Positions 25,405 through 33,976 of a DNA stretch of 64,000 bases are shown here, one piece after another. The first letter of the stretch is position 1. Each line of letters opens with the position of its first letter. The position numbers were made by a program, and so were the translations under genes. The DNA lies in NCBI RefSeq assembly GCF_030433435.1, contig NZ_JANRHH010000012.1:1-64000 (forward strand), read 5' to 3'. Source of the DNA: Polycladomyces subterraneus (lineage in GTDB: Bacteria; Bacillota; Bacilli; Thermoactinomycetales; JIR-001). The notes below the pieces were generated by a model. It had not been told where the DNA came from. It made no database searches and saw only the letters and a list, made by a program, of their open reading frames with translations.

Positions 25405-27165
25405 ATGAACGAGAAAATCATTATTGTGGGTGGCGGCTTGGCTGGTCTGATGGCTGCCATCAAGACGGCGGAAGCGGGGGCCAATGTCGAGTTGTTCTCG
25501 CTCGTACCGGTGAAACGTTCCCACTCGGTATGTGCGCAGGGCGGCATCAACGGTGCGGTCAACACCAAAGGGGAAGGTGACTCGCCGTGGGAACACTTTG
25601 ACGACACGATCTACGGCGGGGACTTTTTGGCCAACCAACCCCCGGTTAAAGCGATGTGTGAAGCGGCGCCGGGCATCATTTACCTGATGGACCGGATGGG
25701 AGTACCGTTCAACCGGACGCCGGAGGGATTGATCGACTTCCGCCGTTTCGGGGGAACCAAACACCACCGTACCGCTTACGCCGGGGCGACTACGGGGCAG
25801 CAATTGCTCTATGCGTTGGACGAGCAAGTTCGTCGCTGGGAAGTGGCCGGCCGGGTCACCAAGTACGAGCACTGGGAATTCCTGAAGGTGATCTTGGACG
25901 ATGAAGGTCGTTGCCGCGGGATCGTGGCGCAAAACTTGCGCAGTCACGAGATCAAGGCCTTCCTGGCTGACGCTGTGATCCTGGCGACGGGCGGCTTGGG
26001 CATGATCTTCGGCAAATCGACCAACTCGATGATCAACACCGGTTCGGCGGCAAGCGCGGTGTATCAGCAAGGCGCCTATTACGCCAACGGGGAGTTCATC
26101 CAAGTACACCCGACCGCCATCCCAGGCGATGACAAATTGCGCCTAATGTCCGAGTCCGCGCGGGGAGAAGGCGGGCGTGTCTGGACCTATAAAGACGGAA
26201 AACCGTGGTACTTCCTCGAGGAAATGTACCCGGCATACGGCAACCTGGTACCGCGGGATATCGCCACGCGTGCCATCTTCAAGGTATGCGTGGACATGAA
26301 GCTCGGGATCAACGGGGAAAACATGGTTTACCTCGATCTGTCCCACAAAGATCCCAAAGAGCTGGACATCAAATTGGGTGGTATCATCGAGATTTATGAG
26401 AAGTTCATGGGTGAAGACCCGCGCAAAGTGCCGATGAAAATCTTCCCGGCAGTGCACTACTCGATGGGTGGATTGTGGGTCGACTACAATCAGATGACCA
26501 ACATCCCCGGGTTGTTTGCCGCGGGTGAGTGCGAATATCAGTACCATGGCGCCAACCGTCTCGGGGCCAACTCGCTTCTGTCGTGCATCTTTGGCGGCAT
26601 GGTGGCCGGACCCAAAGCGATCGAATATGTGCGCGGATTGGAAAAATCGGCGGAAGACCTGCCGTCCACGTTGTATGAGTCCATTGTCAAAGACGAGGAA
26701 GCCAAATACGAACAGCTGCTCAAGATGGATGGCACCGAAAACGCCTACAAACTGCATCAGGAGCTGGGTCAATGGATGACCGACAACGTGACGGTCGTTC
26801 GGTACAATGACCGCCTGTTGAAAACGGACGAGAAAATTCAAGAGCTGATGGAACGCTATCAAAACATCAATATGAGTGACACCAGCAAATGGAGCAACCA
26901 AGCCGTCTCCTTCACCCGCCAGTTGTGGAACATGCTGCAATTGGCCCGGGTGATTACGCTGGGGGCTTACCACCGAAATGAAAGCCGCGGTGCTCACTAC
27001 AAACCCGAGTTCCCGGATCGGAACGACGAAGAGTGGCTGAAAACGACCAAGGCCAAATTTACCGCGGACGGACCGGCTTTCGAATACGAACCGGTCGACA
27101 TTTCGTTGATCAAACCGCGTCCGCGCCGGTATGACGTGGCGAAAGAGGAGGCGGCGAAACAATGA
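25405..27165 (+). CDS. sdhA: Succinate dehydrogenase flavoprotein subunit
   Basis: A 586-residue flavoprotein. The FAD-binding N-terminus IIVVGGGLAGLMAAIKTAEA, the SVCAQGGINGAVNTKGEGDS motif with nearby HFDDTI, substrate-site FIQVHPTAIPGDDKL, and YQYHGANRLGANSLLSC are diagnostic. It oxidises succinate to fumarate in the citric acid cycle. AAAGGGGGC precedes the ATG. The stop overlaps the sdhB start (ATGA-type coupling). Confidence 0.97.
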   Translation: MNEKIIIVGGGLAGLMAAIKTAEAGANVELFSLVPVKRSHSVCAQGGINGAVNTKGEGDSPWEHFDDTIYGGDFLANQPPVKAMCEAAPGIIYLMDRMGVPFNRTPEGLIDFRRFGGTKHHRTAYAGATTGQQLLYALDEQVRRWEVAGRVTKYEHWEFLKVILDDEGRCRGIVAQNLRSHEIKAFLADAVILATGGLGMIFGKSTNSMINTGSAASAVYQQGAYYANGEFIQVHPTAIPGDDKLRLMSESARGEGGRVWTYKDGKPWYFLEEMYPAYGNLVPRDIATRAIFKVCVDMKLGINGENMVYLDLSHKDPKELDIKLGGIIEIYEKFMGEDPRKVPMKIFPAVHYSMGGLWVDYNQMTNIPGLFAAGECEYQYHGANRLGANSLLSCIFGGMVAGPKAIEYVRGLEKSAEDLPSTLYESIVKDEEAKYEQLLKMDGTENAYKLHQELGQWMTDNVTVVRYNDRLLKTDEKIQELMERYQNINMSDTSKWSNQAVSFTRQLWNMLQLARVITLGAYHRNESRGAHYKPEFPDRNDEEWLKTTKAKFTADGPAFEYEPVDISLIKPRPRRYDVAKEEAAKQ

Positions 27166-27914
27166 GTGAACAACAAACCGTACACCTGATCATCACCCGG
27201 CAAGACGGACCTGATTCCAAACCGTATAAGGAAGAGTTCCGCATCCCATACCGGAAAAATATGAACGTCATTTCCGCGTTGATGGAAATCCAGCGCAACC
27301 CGGTCAACGCGGATGGCAAGGAAACCACACCAGTCGTGTGGGAATCCAACTGTTTGGAAGAAGTGTGCGGTGCCTGCTCCATGGTGATTAACGGACGTCC
27401 CCGACAAGCGTGCACCGCTTTGATCGATCATCTCGAGCAACCGGTACGGATTGAGCCGATGCGCACCTTCCCGGTCGTTCGTGACCTGATCGTGGATCGG
27501 AGCCGCATGTTTGACACATTGAAACGGGTGAAAGCGTGGATTCCGATCGACGGTACTTACGATCTGGGGCCGGGACCGCGCATTCCGGAAACGGTACGCC
27601 AATGGCGATACGAGCTGTCCAAGTGTATGACGTGCGGGGTTTGTTTGGAGGCTTGCCCCAACGTCAACAGCAGATCCAAGTTTATGGGACCGTTCGTGGC
27701 TGGTCAGGTGGCATTGTTTAACTCGCATCCGACGGGCGAGATGAACAAGGACGAACGTCTGGAAGCGCTGATGGGTGAAGGCGGATTGCAGGAATGCGGC
27801 AACTCGCAAAACTGTGTGCAATCCTGCCCCAAAGGCATTCCGTTGACTACCGCCATCGCCAAAATGAACCGTGAAGGAACCAAAATGTTGTTCCGCAAAT
27901 GGTTGTCGGTATAA
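27162..27914 (+). CDS. sdhB: Succinate dehydrogenase iron-sulfur subunit
   Basis: A 250-residue subunit carrying three clusters: the [2Fe-2S] ligands in CLEEVCGACSMVINGRPRQA plus the next Cys, and the [4Fe-4S]/[3Fe-4S] ligands in CMTCGVCLEACP and NCVQSCPKG. It passes electrons from SdhA to the b558 subunit. Translationally coupled to sdhA. A strong hairpin follows. Confidence 0.97.
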   Translation: MSEQQTVHLIITRQDGPDSKPYKEEFRIPYRKNMNVISALMEIQRNPVNADGKETTPVVWESNCLEEVCGACSMVINGRPRQACTALIDHLEQPVRIEPMRTFPVVRDLIVDRSRMFDTLKRVKAWIPIDGTYDLGPGPRIPETVRQWRYELSKCMTCGVCLEACPNVNSRSKFMGPFVAGQVALFNSHPTGEMNKDERLEALMGEGGLQECGNSQNCVQSCPKGIPLTTAIAKMNREGTKMLFRKWLSV

Positions 27915-27933
27915 CACGAACACGAAAACTACG

Positions 27934-27966
27934 AAACCACGGATCCATTCGATCCGTGGTTTTCTT
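27934..27966 (+). terminator. Terminator of sdhCAB
   Basis: AAACCACGGATC/GATCCGTGGTTT, a 12-bp stem with a five-base loop, followed by TCTTTG. Confidence 0.85.
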
Positions 27967-27984
27967 TGTTAGTCGAGGGTGTGA

Positions 27985-28027
27985 TACCAAAAACACCCCT
28001 TGACCCGATACAGTCAAGGGGTGTTTT
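27985..28027 (-). terminator. Terminator of the DUF1002 gene
   Basis: AAAACACCCCTTGAC/GTCAAGGGGTGTTTT is a 15-bp perfect stem. On the minus strand it follows the stop at 28032 and continues as TTTTTGG; it could also stop plus-strand readthrough. Confidence 0.9.
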
Positions 28028-28031
28028 GTCT

Positions 28032-28916
28032 TTACTGGAACTGTGATTGGATCCAATCGACCAATTTCCAGAACCAATCAACTAACATGGCGAAGAAGCC
28101 TTGCGCTTCCTTGGAGTTAAGGACTTGCTGGAATTGATCCTGGAAGTTTTTCAGCTGGTTAGATACGTTGTCCCAGTTGATGTTCAGGTTGGACAAGTTT
28201 TGCGTGAACTGGGTGAGCTGGTTGATCTGTTGGTTGGTCAGGTTGATGTTGAGATCACCAGCCACATTGACGACGATGTTCCGGAAATCCTCCGGTGTCT
28301 GCGGTTGTTGTTTGGCCACTTCTTCTTTCAATTTCAACATGAATTCGGTCGCTTTTTCACTGCCGATTTGTTTGGCCAGATCCGCAGTGCGCACGATTTC
28401 CTCGTTGGCAACTTGTTTTTGCTCTTCGCTGATCTTGGTACCGGTGGCCACCTCAAACGCCTTCAGGATACCAGTCAGACCGGCCGTGCCCGACACCGGT
28501 TTCGGTGCGGTGACATACACGTCTGCATCTTTGACGCCTGCGGTGATCAAAGCATTCGCATACATCGCGTTGGTAATCGTGGTGATGTTGTGCGTTTGCA
28601 CCTTGATACCGGACCCGGCGTCCGTCAGCGTGATTTTCGCGGAAGAGAGCGCCCGCGAACCGATGGTCGCTTCACTCATGTATTTTCCGAGGTATTGGTG
28701 CTCTTCCGCATTGGTGACTTCGATGATCTTGACATCATTGGGCACGTTCATTTCATTGAGAATAGCTTGGCGCTCCTGCGGAGTGAGGTCTTGTCCCAGC
28801 GTGACGACTGTTTCTCCCACCACGGCGTCGGCAGACGCGACAGACGGGAGAATCCAAGTAAATAAGAATACACTCAGAATGCCGAGGCCGATGTTTCTCA
28901 GCCAAGTTTTCTTCAT
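28032..28916 (-). CDS. Secreted DUF1002 protein
   Basis: A 294-residue exported protein with an N-terminal signal peptide ending near PSVASADA. The segment VVTLGQDLTPQERQAILNEM and the TNAEEHQYLGKYM region, then IGSRALSSAKITLTDAGSGI, are typical of DUF1002 (YpuA-like) proteins, which are exported and of unknown function. GAAGGGGG precedes the ATG. The upstream divergent-free gap is short and the next gene on this strand encodes a penicillin-binding protein, hinting at cell-envelope function. Confidence 0.88.
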   Translation of the reverse strand: MKKTWLRNIGLGILSVFLFTWILPSVASADAVVGETVVTLGQDLTPQERQAILNEMNVPNDVKIIEVTNAEEHQYLGKYMSEATIGSRALSSAKITLTDAGSGIKVQTHNITTITNAMYANALITAGVKDADVYVTAPKPVSGTAGLTGILKAFEVATGTKISEEQKQVANEEIVRTADLAKQIGSEKATEFMLKLKEEVAKQQPQTPEDFRNIVVNVAGDLNINLTNQQINQLTQFTQNLSNLNINWDNVSNQLKNFQDQFQQVLNSKEAQGFFAMLVDWFWKLVDWIQSQFQ

Positions 28917-29004
28917 TTGATAATAACCCCCTTCTCGTTATATATAGACGTAGTTTTCCCTGAAGATGTTTCATCTATGGATCATTTTTCATAGAAAGGA
29001 AGGA

Positions 29005-31011
29005 TCAAGAACCACCGGTCGCATAATGTTTTTGGATAAATGTTTTCATCATGGGCAGGAGATAATGACTGCCGCCTCGATCCTTCACATCCTCCACAAA
29101 CATGGTGGTGACGAGATCGGGTTGTTTACCGGGTTTGCCAGTGATGGTGCACAACCATCCGTATTCCGTACCGTTCTTGTCATCCTTGCTTTTTTTCAGT
29201 TCGGCCGTCCCCGTTTTGGCAGCGATGCTCACCCCCGAAACAGCCAGACTGTGGGCAGTTCCGTGCGGATCAGTGACGACGGAAGTCAAGAGATCTCTAA
29301 CTTGCTGGGCCACTTGCGGCTTGACGACACCCGCTTTCCACACTTTGGGCCGGACAGAATGTTTGCCATCCATGATCAACACGGGCTGCATGATGTTCCC
29401 TTTGTTAGCGAACACGGAATACATCATGGCCATATGGAACGGGCTTACTTCGATTTGCGCCTGTCCGTAGGAGCTGTTGGCCAATTGCACCTCATTGTCG
29501 ATTTTGCCGTTGGTGGCGATCTGAGAAGGTTCGATCGGGTAGGAGAAAGGGATCTCCATTTCAAAGCCGAATTTTTTCAGGTATAGGTTCATGTTTCGTA
29601 CGCCGATCATCAAGCCTGCCCGCGCGAAATAGATGTTGTCGGACCAGGCCAATCCTTTGCGCAGATCGATGGGGCCACCTGGATTGGGCACCCGCGTGAT
29701 GTAAAAATCACCCCAGCCGGGCTTTTGCCATTTGCCGGCGGAAGTATCAAAGGTGGTGTTGGGCTTTACTCTCCCCGTATCCAACCCGATGGCCGCCACG
29801 ATGCCTTTCATCGTGGAACCGGGCGTGTATGTGTATTTGAACCGGCTCATCAGCGGCATAGTCGGGCCGTTGATCCGTTTCCATTCGGAAGAAGGAAACC
29901 CGTTGATGAACATATTGGGATCGTAGGAAGGAGCGCTCACCATGGCCAGCACTTCGCCCGTTTTCGGGTTGATGGCGACGGCGGCACCTTTGTCATTCCG
30001 AATACCGTTGTACAATTGGCGTTGTGTGTTCACATCGATGGTAAGACGAAAGCTCTCGCCGTCTTGACCCGGTCGTTGTGCCAGCACTTTTTTCATTTGT
30101 CCGTTCGCATCGACGATCAGCAAACGTTGTCCGTGTCGGGGACGCAAACGTTCTTCCAACACTTGCTCCAAACCGCGCATACCGACCCAGTCGCCTTGCA
30201 CATATCCCTTGTTTTTGAGTTCCTTCAACTGCTCGGAGGAGATGGGGCGTATGTAACCGATCAAATGGGCGGTCGCCTCTTTTTGCGGGTAGACACGCTT
30301 GCTCTCCATGCGGATATCTACACCGGGGATCGCTTTCAACGCCGATATTTTCCCGCGGTCTTCCAGGTCTAACGTACTCACTTCCACCCGATCCGATTGC
30401 TTCGGCTTCAGTTTCCCGGCCAACTGGGCTGGGCTCATTCCCAATAGTTGGGCCAGCTGTTGCTGGGTTTTGGTGTCCGTGATTTGTTTGGGAAGGACCG
30501 TCACATGGTACTTGACTTGGTTGATGGCGAGAGGTTCACCATTGCGGTCGTAGATCTCTCCTCTCAGGTTCTCATTGGTGCTCTCGATTTTGATCTGGTC
30601 GTTTTCGCCGAGTCCGGGGAGGAGGAGAGACGGTGTCCACTGGATTCGCCATCCGGCCTCTTCTTCCTTCACCCAATGCGCTGCCGATTGAAACGTCAGA
30701 TCACCGAACTCCTTGGTGGACCGGATCATCCGGAAGGGGATGACGTGTCCTTTCGGTTTGGCAGGTTCCAATTGAATCTTTGTCTGACCGATCAAGGAAG
30801 CAACTTGTCGGTGCTGCTTGACGAAATCCTGTTTGCTGATGCGTTTTTTGGATGTGGCACTCAGCAGGTCGTACATTTTCTCATAATTTCCTTGTTCCCA
30901 CCATGATAGATAGTTTTTCATCGTAGGCATGGGTCCCGGGTCCGTTTCACAACCGGACAGGAAACTGAGCAAAAAGATACAGATGATAGCGGAAAGTATT
31001 TTGGGGCGCAT
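29005..31011 (-). CDS. pbpC: Class B penicillin-binding lipoprotein (PbpC/MecA-like)
   Basis: A 668-residue transpeptidase, the same length as B. subtilis PbpC. A lipobox LSGC (Cys 21) replaces a membrane helix. An NTF2-like MecA_N domain (about 28-140) is followed by the dimerisation domain and a transpeptidase domain with STMK at 399-402, SDN at 457-459 and KTG at 599-601. It cross-links peptidoglycan outside the membrane and, by its MecA-type N-terminus, may have low beta-lactam affinity. The drug phenotype is inference. Confidence 0.93.
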   Translation of the reverse strand: MRPKILSAIICIFLLSFLSGCETDPGPMPTMKNYLSWWEQGNYEKMYDLLSATSKKRISKQDFVKQHRQVASLIGQTKIQLEPAKPKGHVIPFRMIRSTKEFGDLTFQSAAHWVKEEEAGWRIQWTPSLLLPGLGENDQIKIESTNENLRGEIYDRNGEPLAINQVKYHVTVLPKQITDTKTQQQLAQLLGMSPAQLAGKLKPKQSDRVEVSTLDLEDRGKISALKAIPGVDIRMESKRVYPQKEATAHLIGYIRPISSEQLKELKNKGYVQGDWVGMRGLEQVLEERLRPRHGQRLLIVDANGQMKKVLAQRPGQDGESFRLTIDVNTQRQLYNGIRNDKGAAVAINPKTGEVLAMVSAPSYDPNMFINGFPSSEWKRINGPTMPLMSRFKYTYTPGSTMKGIVAAIGLDTGRVKPNTTFDTSAGKWQKPGWGDFYITRVPNPGGPIDLRKGLAWSDNIYFARAGLMIGVRNMNLYLKKFGFEMEIPFSYPIEPSQIATNGKIDNEVQLANSSYGQAQIEVSPFHMAMMYSVFANKGNIMQPVLIMDGKHSVRPKVWKAGVVKPQVAQQVRDLLTSVVTDPHGTAHSLAVSGVSIAAKTGTAELKKSKDDKNGTEYGWLCTITGKPGKQPDLVTTMFVEDVKDRGGSHYLLPMMKTFIQKHYATGGS

Positions 31012-31044
31012 GTACTCTGTTCACCTCCGTCAGATAAAAATCAG

Positions 31045-31080
31045 GAATGAGAAAGGGCGGCCGAATGGAACCGCCCTGGG
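31045..31080 (-). terminator. Weak hairpin after the fumarase gene
   Basis: GGGCGG/CCGCCC (31055-31060 and 31071-31076) reads into TTTCTC on the minus strand, just after the fumarase stop. Confidence 0.5.
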
Positions 31081-31090
31081 ATTTACGAGG

Positions 31091-32632
31091 TCAGACGAAA
31101 ACGGGGTCTTTAAATTGCGCCAGTTTCTCCAGTGCGCTTTTTTCCACGTCTTTGTGCAGGCTGTTGCCATGGGCATCCATCGTGACGATGGCGGCAAAGT
31201 TTCGCACGCGGAGATGCCACATGGCTTCCGGTATGCCGAACTCCATAAAATCGACACCTTCGACGTCGGTGATGCAGTCAGCATAATATTGGGCTGCGCC
31301 GCCGATGGCATTCAGGTAGACCGCCCCGTATTCCTTCAGTGCAGCCAGTGTTTTTTCACCCATGCCACCTTTCCCGATGACCGCACGGATACCGAACTTG
31401 CGGATGATGTCCGCCTGATAGGGCTCCTCCCGGATACTCGTAGTCGGGCCGGCGGCCTTCACCTCCCAATTGCCGTCTTTGTCTTTGAGCATTACCGGGC
31501 CGCAATGGTAGATTACGCCGCCGTTGAGATCCACCGGCGAATCGTGGTCGATCAGGTATTTGTGCAGGGCATCCCGGCCGGTATGGATTAACCCGTTGAG
31601 AATGACGATGTCGCCTACACGGAGTTGCCGGATTTGTTCTTCTGTGATCGGCGTGGTGAGGGTGATTTCACGATTGCCCTTCTTTTCGCCAACCAATCCG
31701 GTCGTTGCGGGGGCAGGAGTATCCTCCACTTTCGGGGCGTCGGTATACAGCCATCGTCTGATTTCGCCGGTTTCAGGGTCCAGTACGACACCTTGCCGAC
31801 GAAACGCCCAACAATTGTAGGCGACCGAGACGAAGAAGCTCGCCGGAATTCGGTTGATGGCGCCGATCTTGCAACCCAACAGCGTGACATCGCCGCCGAA
31901 TCCCATCGTACCGATGCCCAACTGGTTGGCCGCTTCCATGATATACGCTTCCAATTTGGCCAACTCAGGGTTGGGGTTGACGTCGTGTACCGGGCGGAAC
32001 AATTGCTCTTTGGCAAGTTGATATCCGGTCGTCCGGTCGCCGCCGATGCCCACGCCGATAAAACCGGCACTGCAACCTTGGCCCTGTGCTTGGTAGACGG
32101 CGTGCAGGATGCATTTGCGGATTCCATCCAAATCCCGACCCGCTCGACCCAATCCTTCCAGTTCACAGGGGAGGCTGTATTGGATGTTTTTGTTTTCACA
32201 ACCCCCGCCTTTCAGGATCAGGCGCACCTCGATTTCGTCTTTTTCCCACTGTTCAAAATGAATCACCGGAATCCCCGGCCCCAGGTTGTCTCCGCTGTTT
32301 TTCCCCGTGAGCGAGTCCACGGAGTTGGGTCGCAGTTTGCCCAAGCGGGTTGCTTCGGCAATCGCTTCGTGGATCGCTTCCTTCATGCGGATTTGGTTGA
32401 CACCGACGGGGACGCGAATCTCAAACGTCGGCATCCCGGTGTCCTGACAAATCGGGGAAACGTTTTCTTCCGCCATCCGAATATTGTCCGAGATGGTGGA
32501 GAGCGCCAATCCTGCCCGCGTGCCGGCGTTCTCGCGCATTTTGGCGCGTTGGATGGCGGCACGCACGTCCGGGGGCAGATTGGTCGAGGTTTCCGTGATC
32601 AATTTCAACATGGATTCCTTGAGTGCGCGCAT
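31091..32632 (-). CDS. Class I (iron-sulfur) fumarate hydratase
   Basis: A 513-residue fused class I fumarase, containing the alpha region (ISDNIRMAEENVSPICQDTG) and beta region (REITLTTPITEEQIRQLRVG) in one chain. Conserved cysteines for the [4Fe-4S] cluster appear in ICQDTGMP, GGGCENKN and GQGCSAGF. It hydrates fumarate to malate. ATG 32632 follows AAGGGG; the 14 codons upstream lack a ribosome site. The gene has a leader of about 210 nt with an unusual repeated RNA-like element. Tartrate dehydratase is a less likely alternative. Confidence 0.92.
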   Translation of the reverse strand: MRALKESMLKLITETSTNLPPDVRAAIQRAKMRENAGTRAGLALSTISDNIRMAEENVSPICQDTGMPTFEIRVPVGVNQIRMKEAIHEAIAEATRLGKLRPNSVDSLTGKNSGDNLGPGIPVIHFEQWEKDEIEVRLILKGGGCENKNIQYSLPCELEGLGRAGRDLDGIRKCILHAVYQAQGQGCSAGFIGVGIGGDRTTGYQLAKEQLFRPVHDVNPNPELAKLEAYIMEAANQLGIGTMGFGGDVTLLGCKIGAINRIPASFFVSVAYNCWAFRRQGVVLDPETGEIRRWLYTDAPKVEDTPAPATTGLVGEKKGNREITLTTPITEEQIRQLRVGDIVILNGLIHTGRDALHKYLIDHDSPVDLNGGVIYHCGPVMLKDKDGNWEVKAAGPTTSIREEPYQADIIRKFGIRAVIGKGGMGEKTLAALKEYGAVYLNAIGGAAQYYADCITDVEGVDFMEFGIPEAMWHLRVRNFAAIVTMDAHGNSLHKDVEKSALEKLAQFKDPVFV

Positions 32633-32686
32633 GTTCGAAACCCCTTTTGCCTTGGAATTCAGCTTCCTTCTCATCCGATGTTATCG

Positions 32687-32845
32687 AGACTTACTCTACA
32701 CGGCATCAAACCAAAGGCAATCCCTTTGGTCGCTGTGGGCTTCTCGCTTCATCTGGTGTGGCAGATCCACATCCGTCCACGAAGGCTTCGCCCAAGCCTA
32801 TTTCCGTTTCTCTCACTAGTAGTTTTCAGTGTTTCCGCACTCCAC
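32687..32845 (-). ncRNA. Repeated structured RNA-like element, copy 1 (fumarase leader)
   Basis: Read on the minus strand, the segment from about 32840 to 32687 includes GGAAACACT...AGTGAGAG, AGGCTTGGGCGAAGCC, ATGTGG-ATCTG-CCACA, CAGATGAAGCGAGAAG, CCAAAGG-GATTG-CCTTTGG and ends GCCGTGTAGAGTAAGTC. About 113 bases match copy 2 at 50693-50806 at roughly three-quarters identity, including a run of 16 identical bases around GATGAAGCGAGAA. Some stems keep pairing by G-U or swapped pairs. The 3' end resembles IS200/IS605 right ends. It lies between a probable promoter (32852-32859) and the fumarase start, so it should be in the mRNA leader. Confidence 0.5.
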
Positions 32846-33062
32846 AGATTGATTGTATCAAAATTCGGTCGGACTTGCGAGAGGGCCGAAGCCGTCCCGC
32901 GTCTGACGATCCTATTATCTCAATCAGACAGAGTTGGGTTGATACGAGCCGGATTTTCTTTTCAAATGAAAGAAGACGCGTTTCTTCCCGTTTTGACACA
33001 GGGAGATGACGCGTCCCGATACACTGGACACCCTCTAAACGCTATGGCGGGCAGTAAAACGA
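32846..33062. other. Spacer between zinc-ribbon gene and fumarase leader
   Basis: About 215 bases downstream of the minus-strand zinc-ribbon gene and upstream of the fumarase promoter. I see no gene and no clear terminator. Confidence 0.5.
32852..32859 (-). promoter_or_regulatory. Probable promoter of the fumarase leader
   Basis: On the minus strand TG-A-TACAAT forms an extended -10 element (TACAAT at 32857-32852). No clear -35 is visible. Transcription would start near 32845, giving a leader of about 210 nt. Confidence 0.5.
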
Positions 33063-33308
33063 TTACATCAATCGGTTTCGTTCAGCGGCTTTGATAAACA
33101 ATTGTTCCGATTCGATCAATCCGCATACACCGCACTGTACACGGACTTTTTCGCCACTATAGGGAATGTACAACGGATCATCGGGACTGATGCTGCCCAC
33201 AATCTCCCCCGTTTTGGGGTCCTTTCTCACCGATTGCGCCACTTGTTCGATCACGTGAAACCGACTGCGGTTGGTGCCGCACGAGGGACAAAGGTAAGGA
33301 GTTTCCAT
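33063..33308 (-). CDS. Small zinc-ribbon protein
   Basis: An 81-residue protein with CPSCG near the N-terminus and CGVCG near the C-terminus, forming a probable four-cysteine zinc ribbon separated by about 45 residues. Between them are charged, Gly/Pro-containing segments. ATG 33308 is chosen over GTG 33317 because AGGAGG lies 8 bases upstream of the former. It resembles small uncharacterised Bacillales zinc-ribbon proteins. Function unknown. Confidence 0.78.
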   Translation of the reverse strand: METPYLCPSCGTNRSRFHVIEQVAQSVRKDPKTGEIVGSISPDDPLYIPYSGEKVRVQCGVCGLIESEQLFIKAAERNRLM

Positions 33309-33353
33309 CCCCAACACCTCCTGTCCCTAGTAGACTGCCCGCTTTGCCGACAA

Positions 33354-33686
33354 TCATACCTGTTTGGCTTCTTTGAACTCCACCCATTGGTCAGCCCATT
33401 TTTCGATGGACTGGATGACGGGAGACAAGCCTTCCCCTTTGGGAGTCAGACTATACTCGATCCTAACAGGTGTCTCCGGATACACTTTCCGTTCCAGGAT
33501 GCCGTGCGCTTCCAGCTCCTTTAACCGTTCGGCCAGCATCCGTTCGCTCATTTGCGGAATCTGTTCACGGATGTCGCGAAAGCGTCGGGGGGCGTCCAAC
33601 AATACGCGGATGATCAATCCGGTCCATTTCTTGGCCAGGATCTCCATCGCCGCCTCATATTTCGGACAGATGCAACGGTCTGCCAT
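33354..33686 (-). CDS. HxlR-family transcriptional regulator
   Basis: A 110-residue winged-helix regulator. The start CICPKYEAAMEILAKKWTGL, RRFRDIREQIPQMSERMLAE and the wing RIEYSLTPKGEGLSPVIQSI are HxlR hallmarks; two N-terminal Cys could be redox or aldehyde sensors, as in some members. GAGGTGAG precedes the ATG. The target is unknown; the divergent peptidase gene or the gene's own promoter are candidates. Confidence 0.93.
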   Translation of the reverse strand: MADRCICPKYEAAMEILAKKWTGLIIRVLLDAPRRFRDIREQIPQMSERMLAERLKELEAHGILERKVYPETPVRIEYSLTPKGEGLSPVIQSIEKWADQWVEFKEAKQV

Positions 33687-33976
33687 CGTTGGCTCACCTC
33701 ACTTCTATTATTGTAGCAAAGAGAAGCAAAAACGTCATTATATCGCGGTTTGTTTCAGTTTATATAAAGAAGTAACATATTTTATTTAAGTATAGCCAGT
33801 AACCCCCTTTGTTATCCACCCTCAGTTGAAAAGGGAATCAAAAGAGAAGGCGAGAACTAGGTTTACTGTGTGCGTCTCATCTTTTTCAGCCTAACGAAGC
33901 ACAGGATAAGGAGCAAAGATGGAACATCAATGTGATGGAAACACTGAAAGGACAAACGTGTGAGAGGAGAGAGAGG

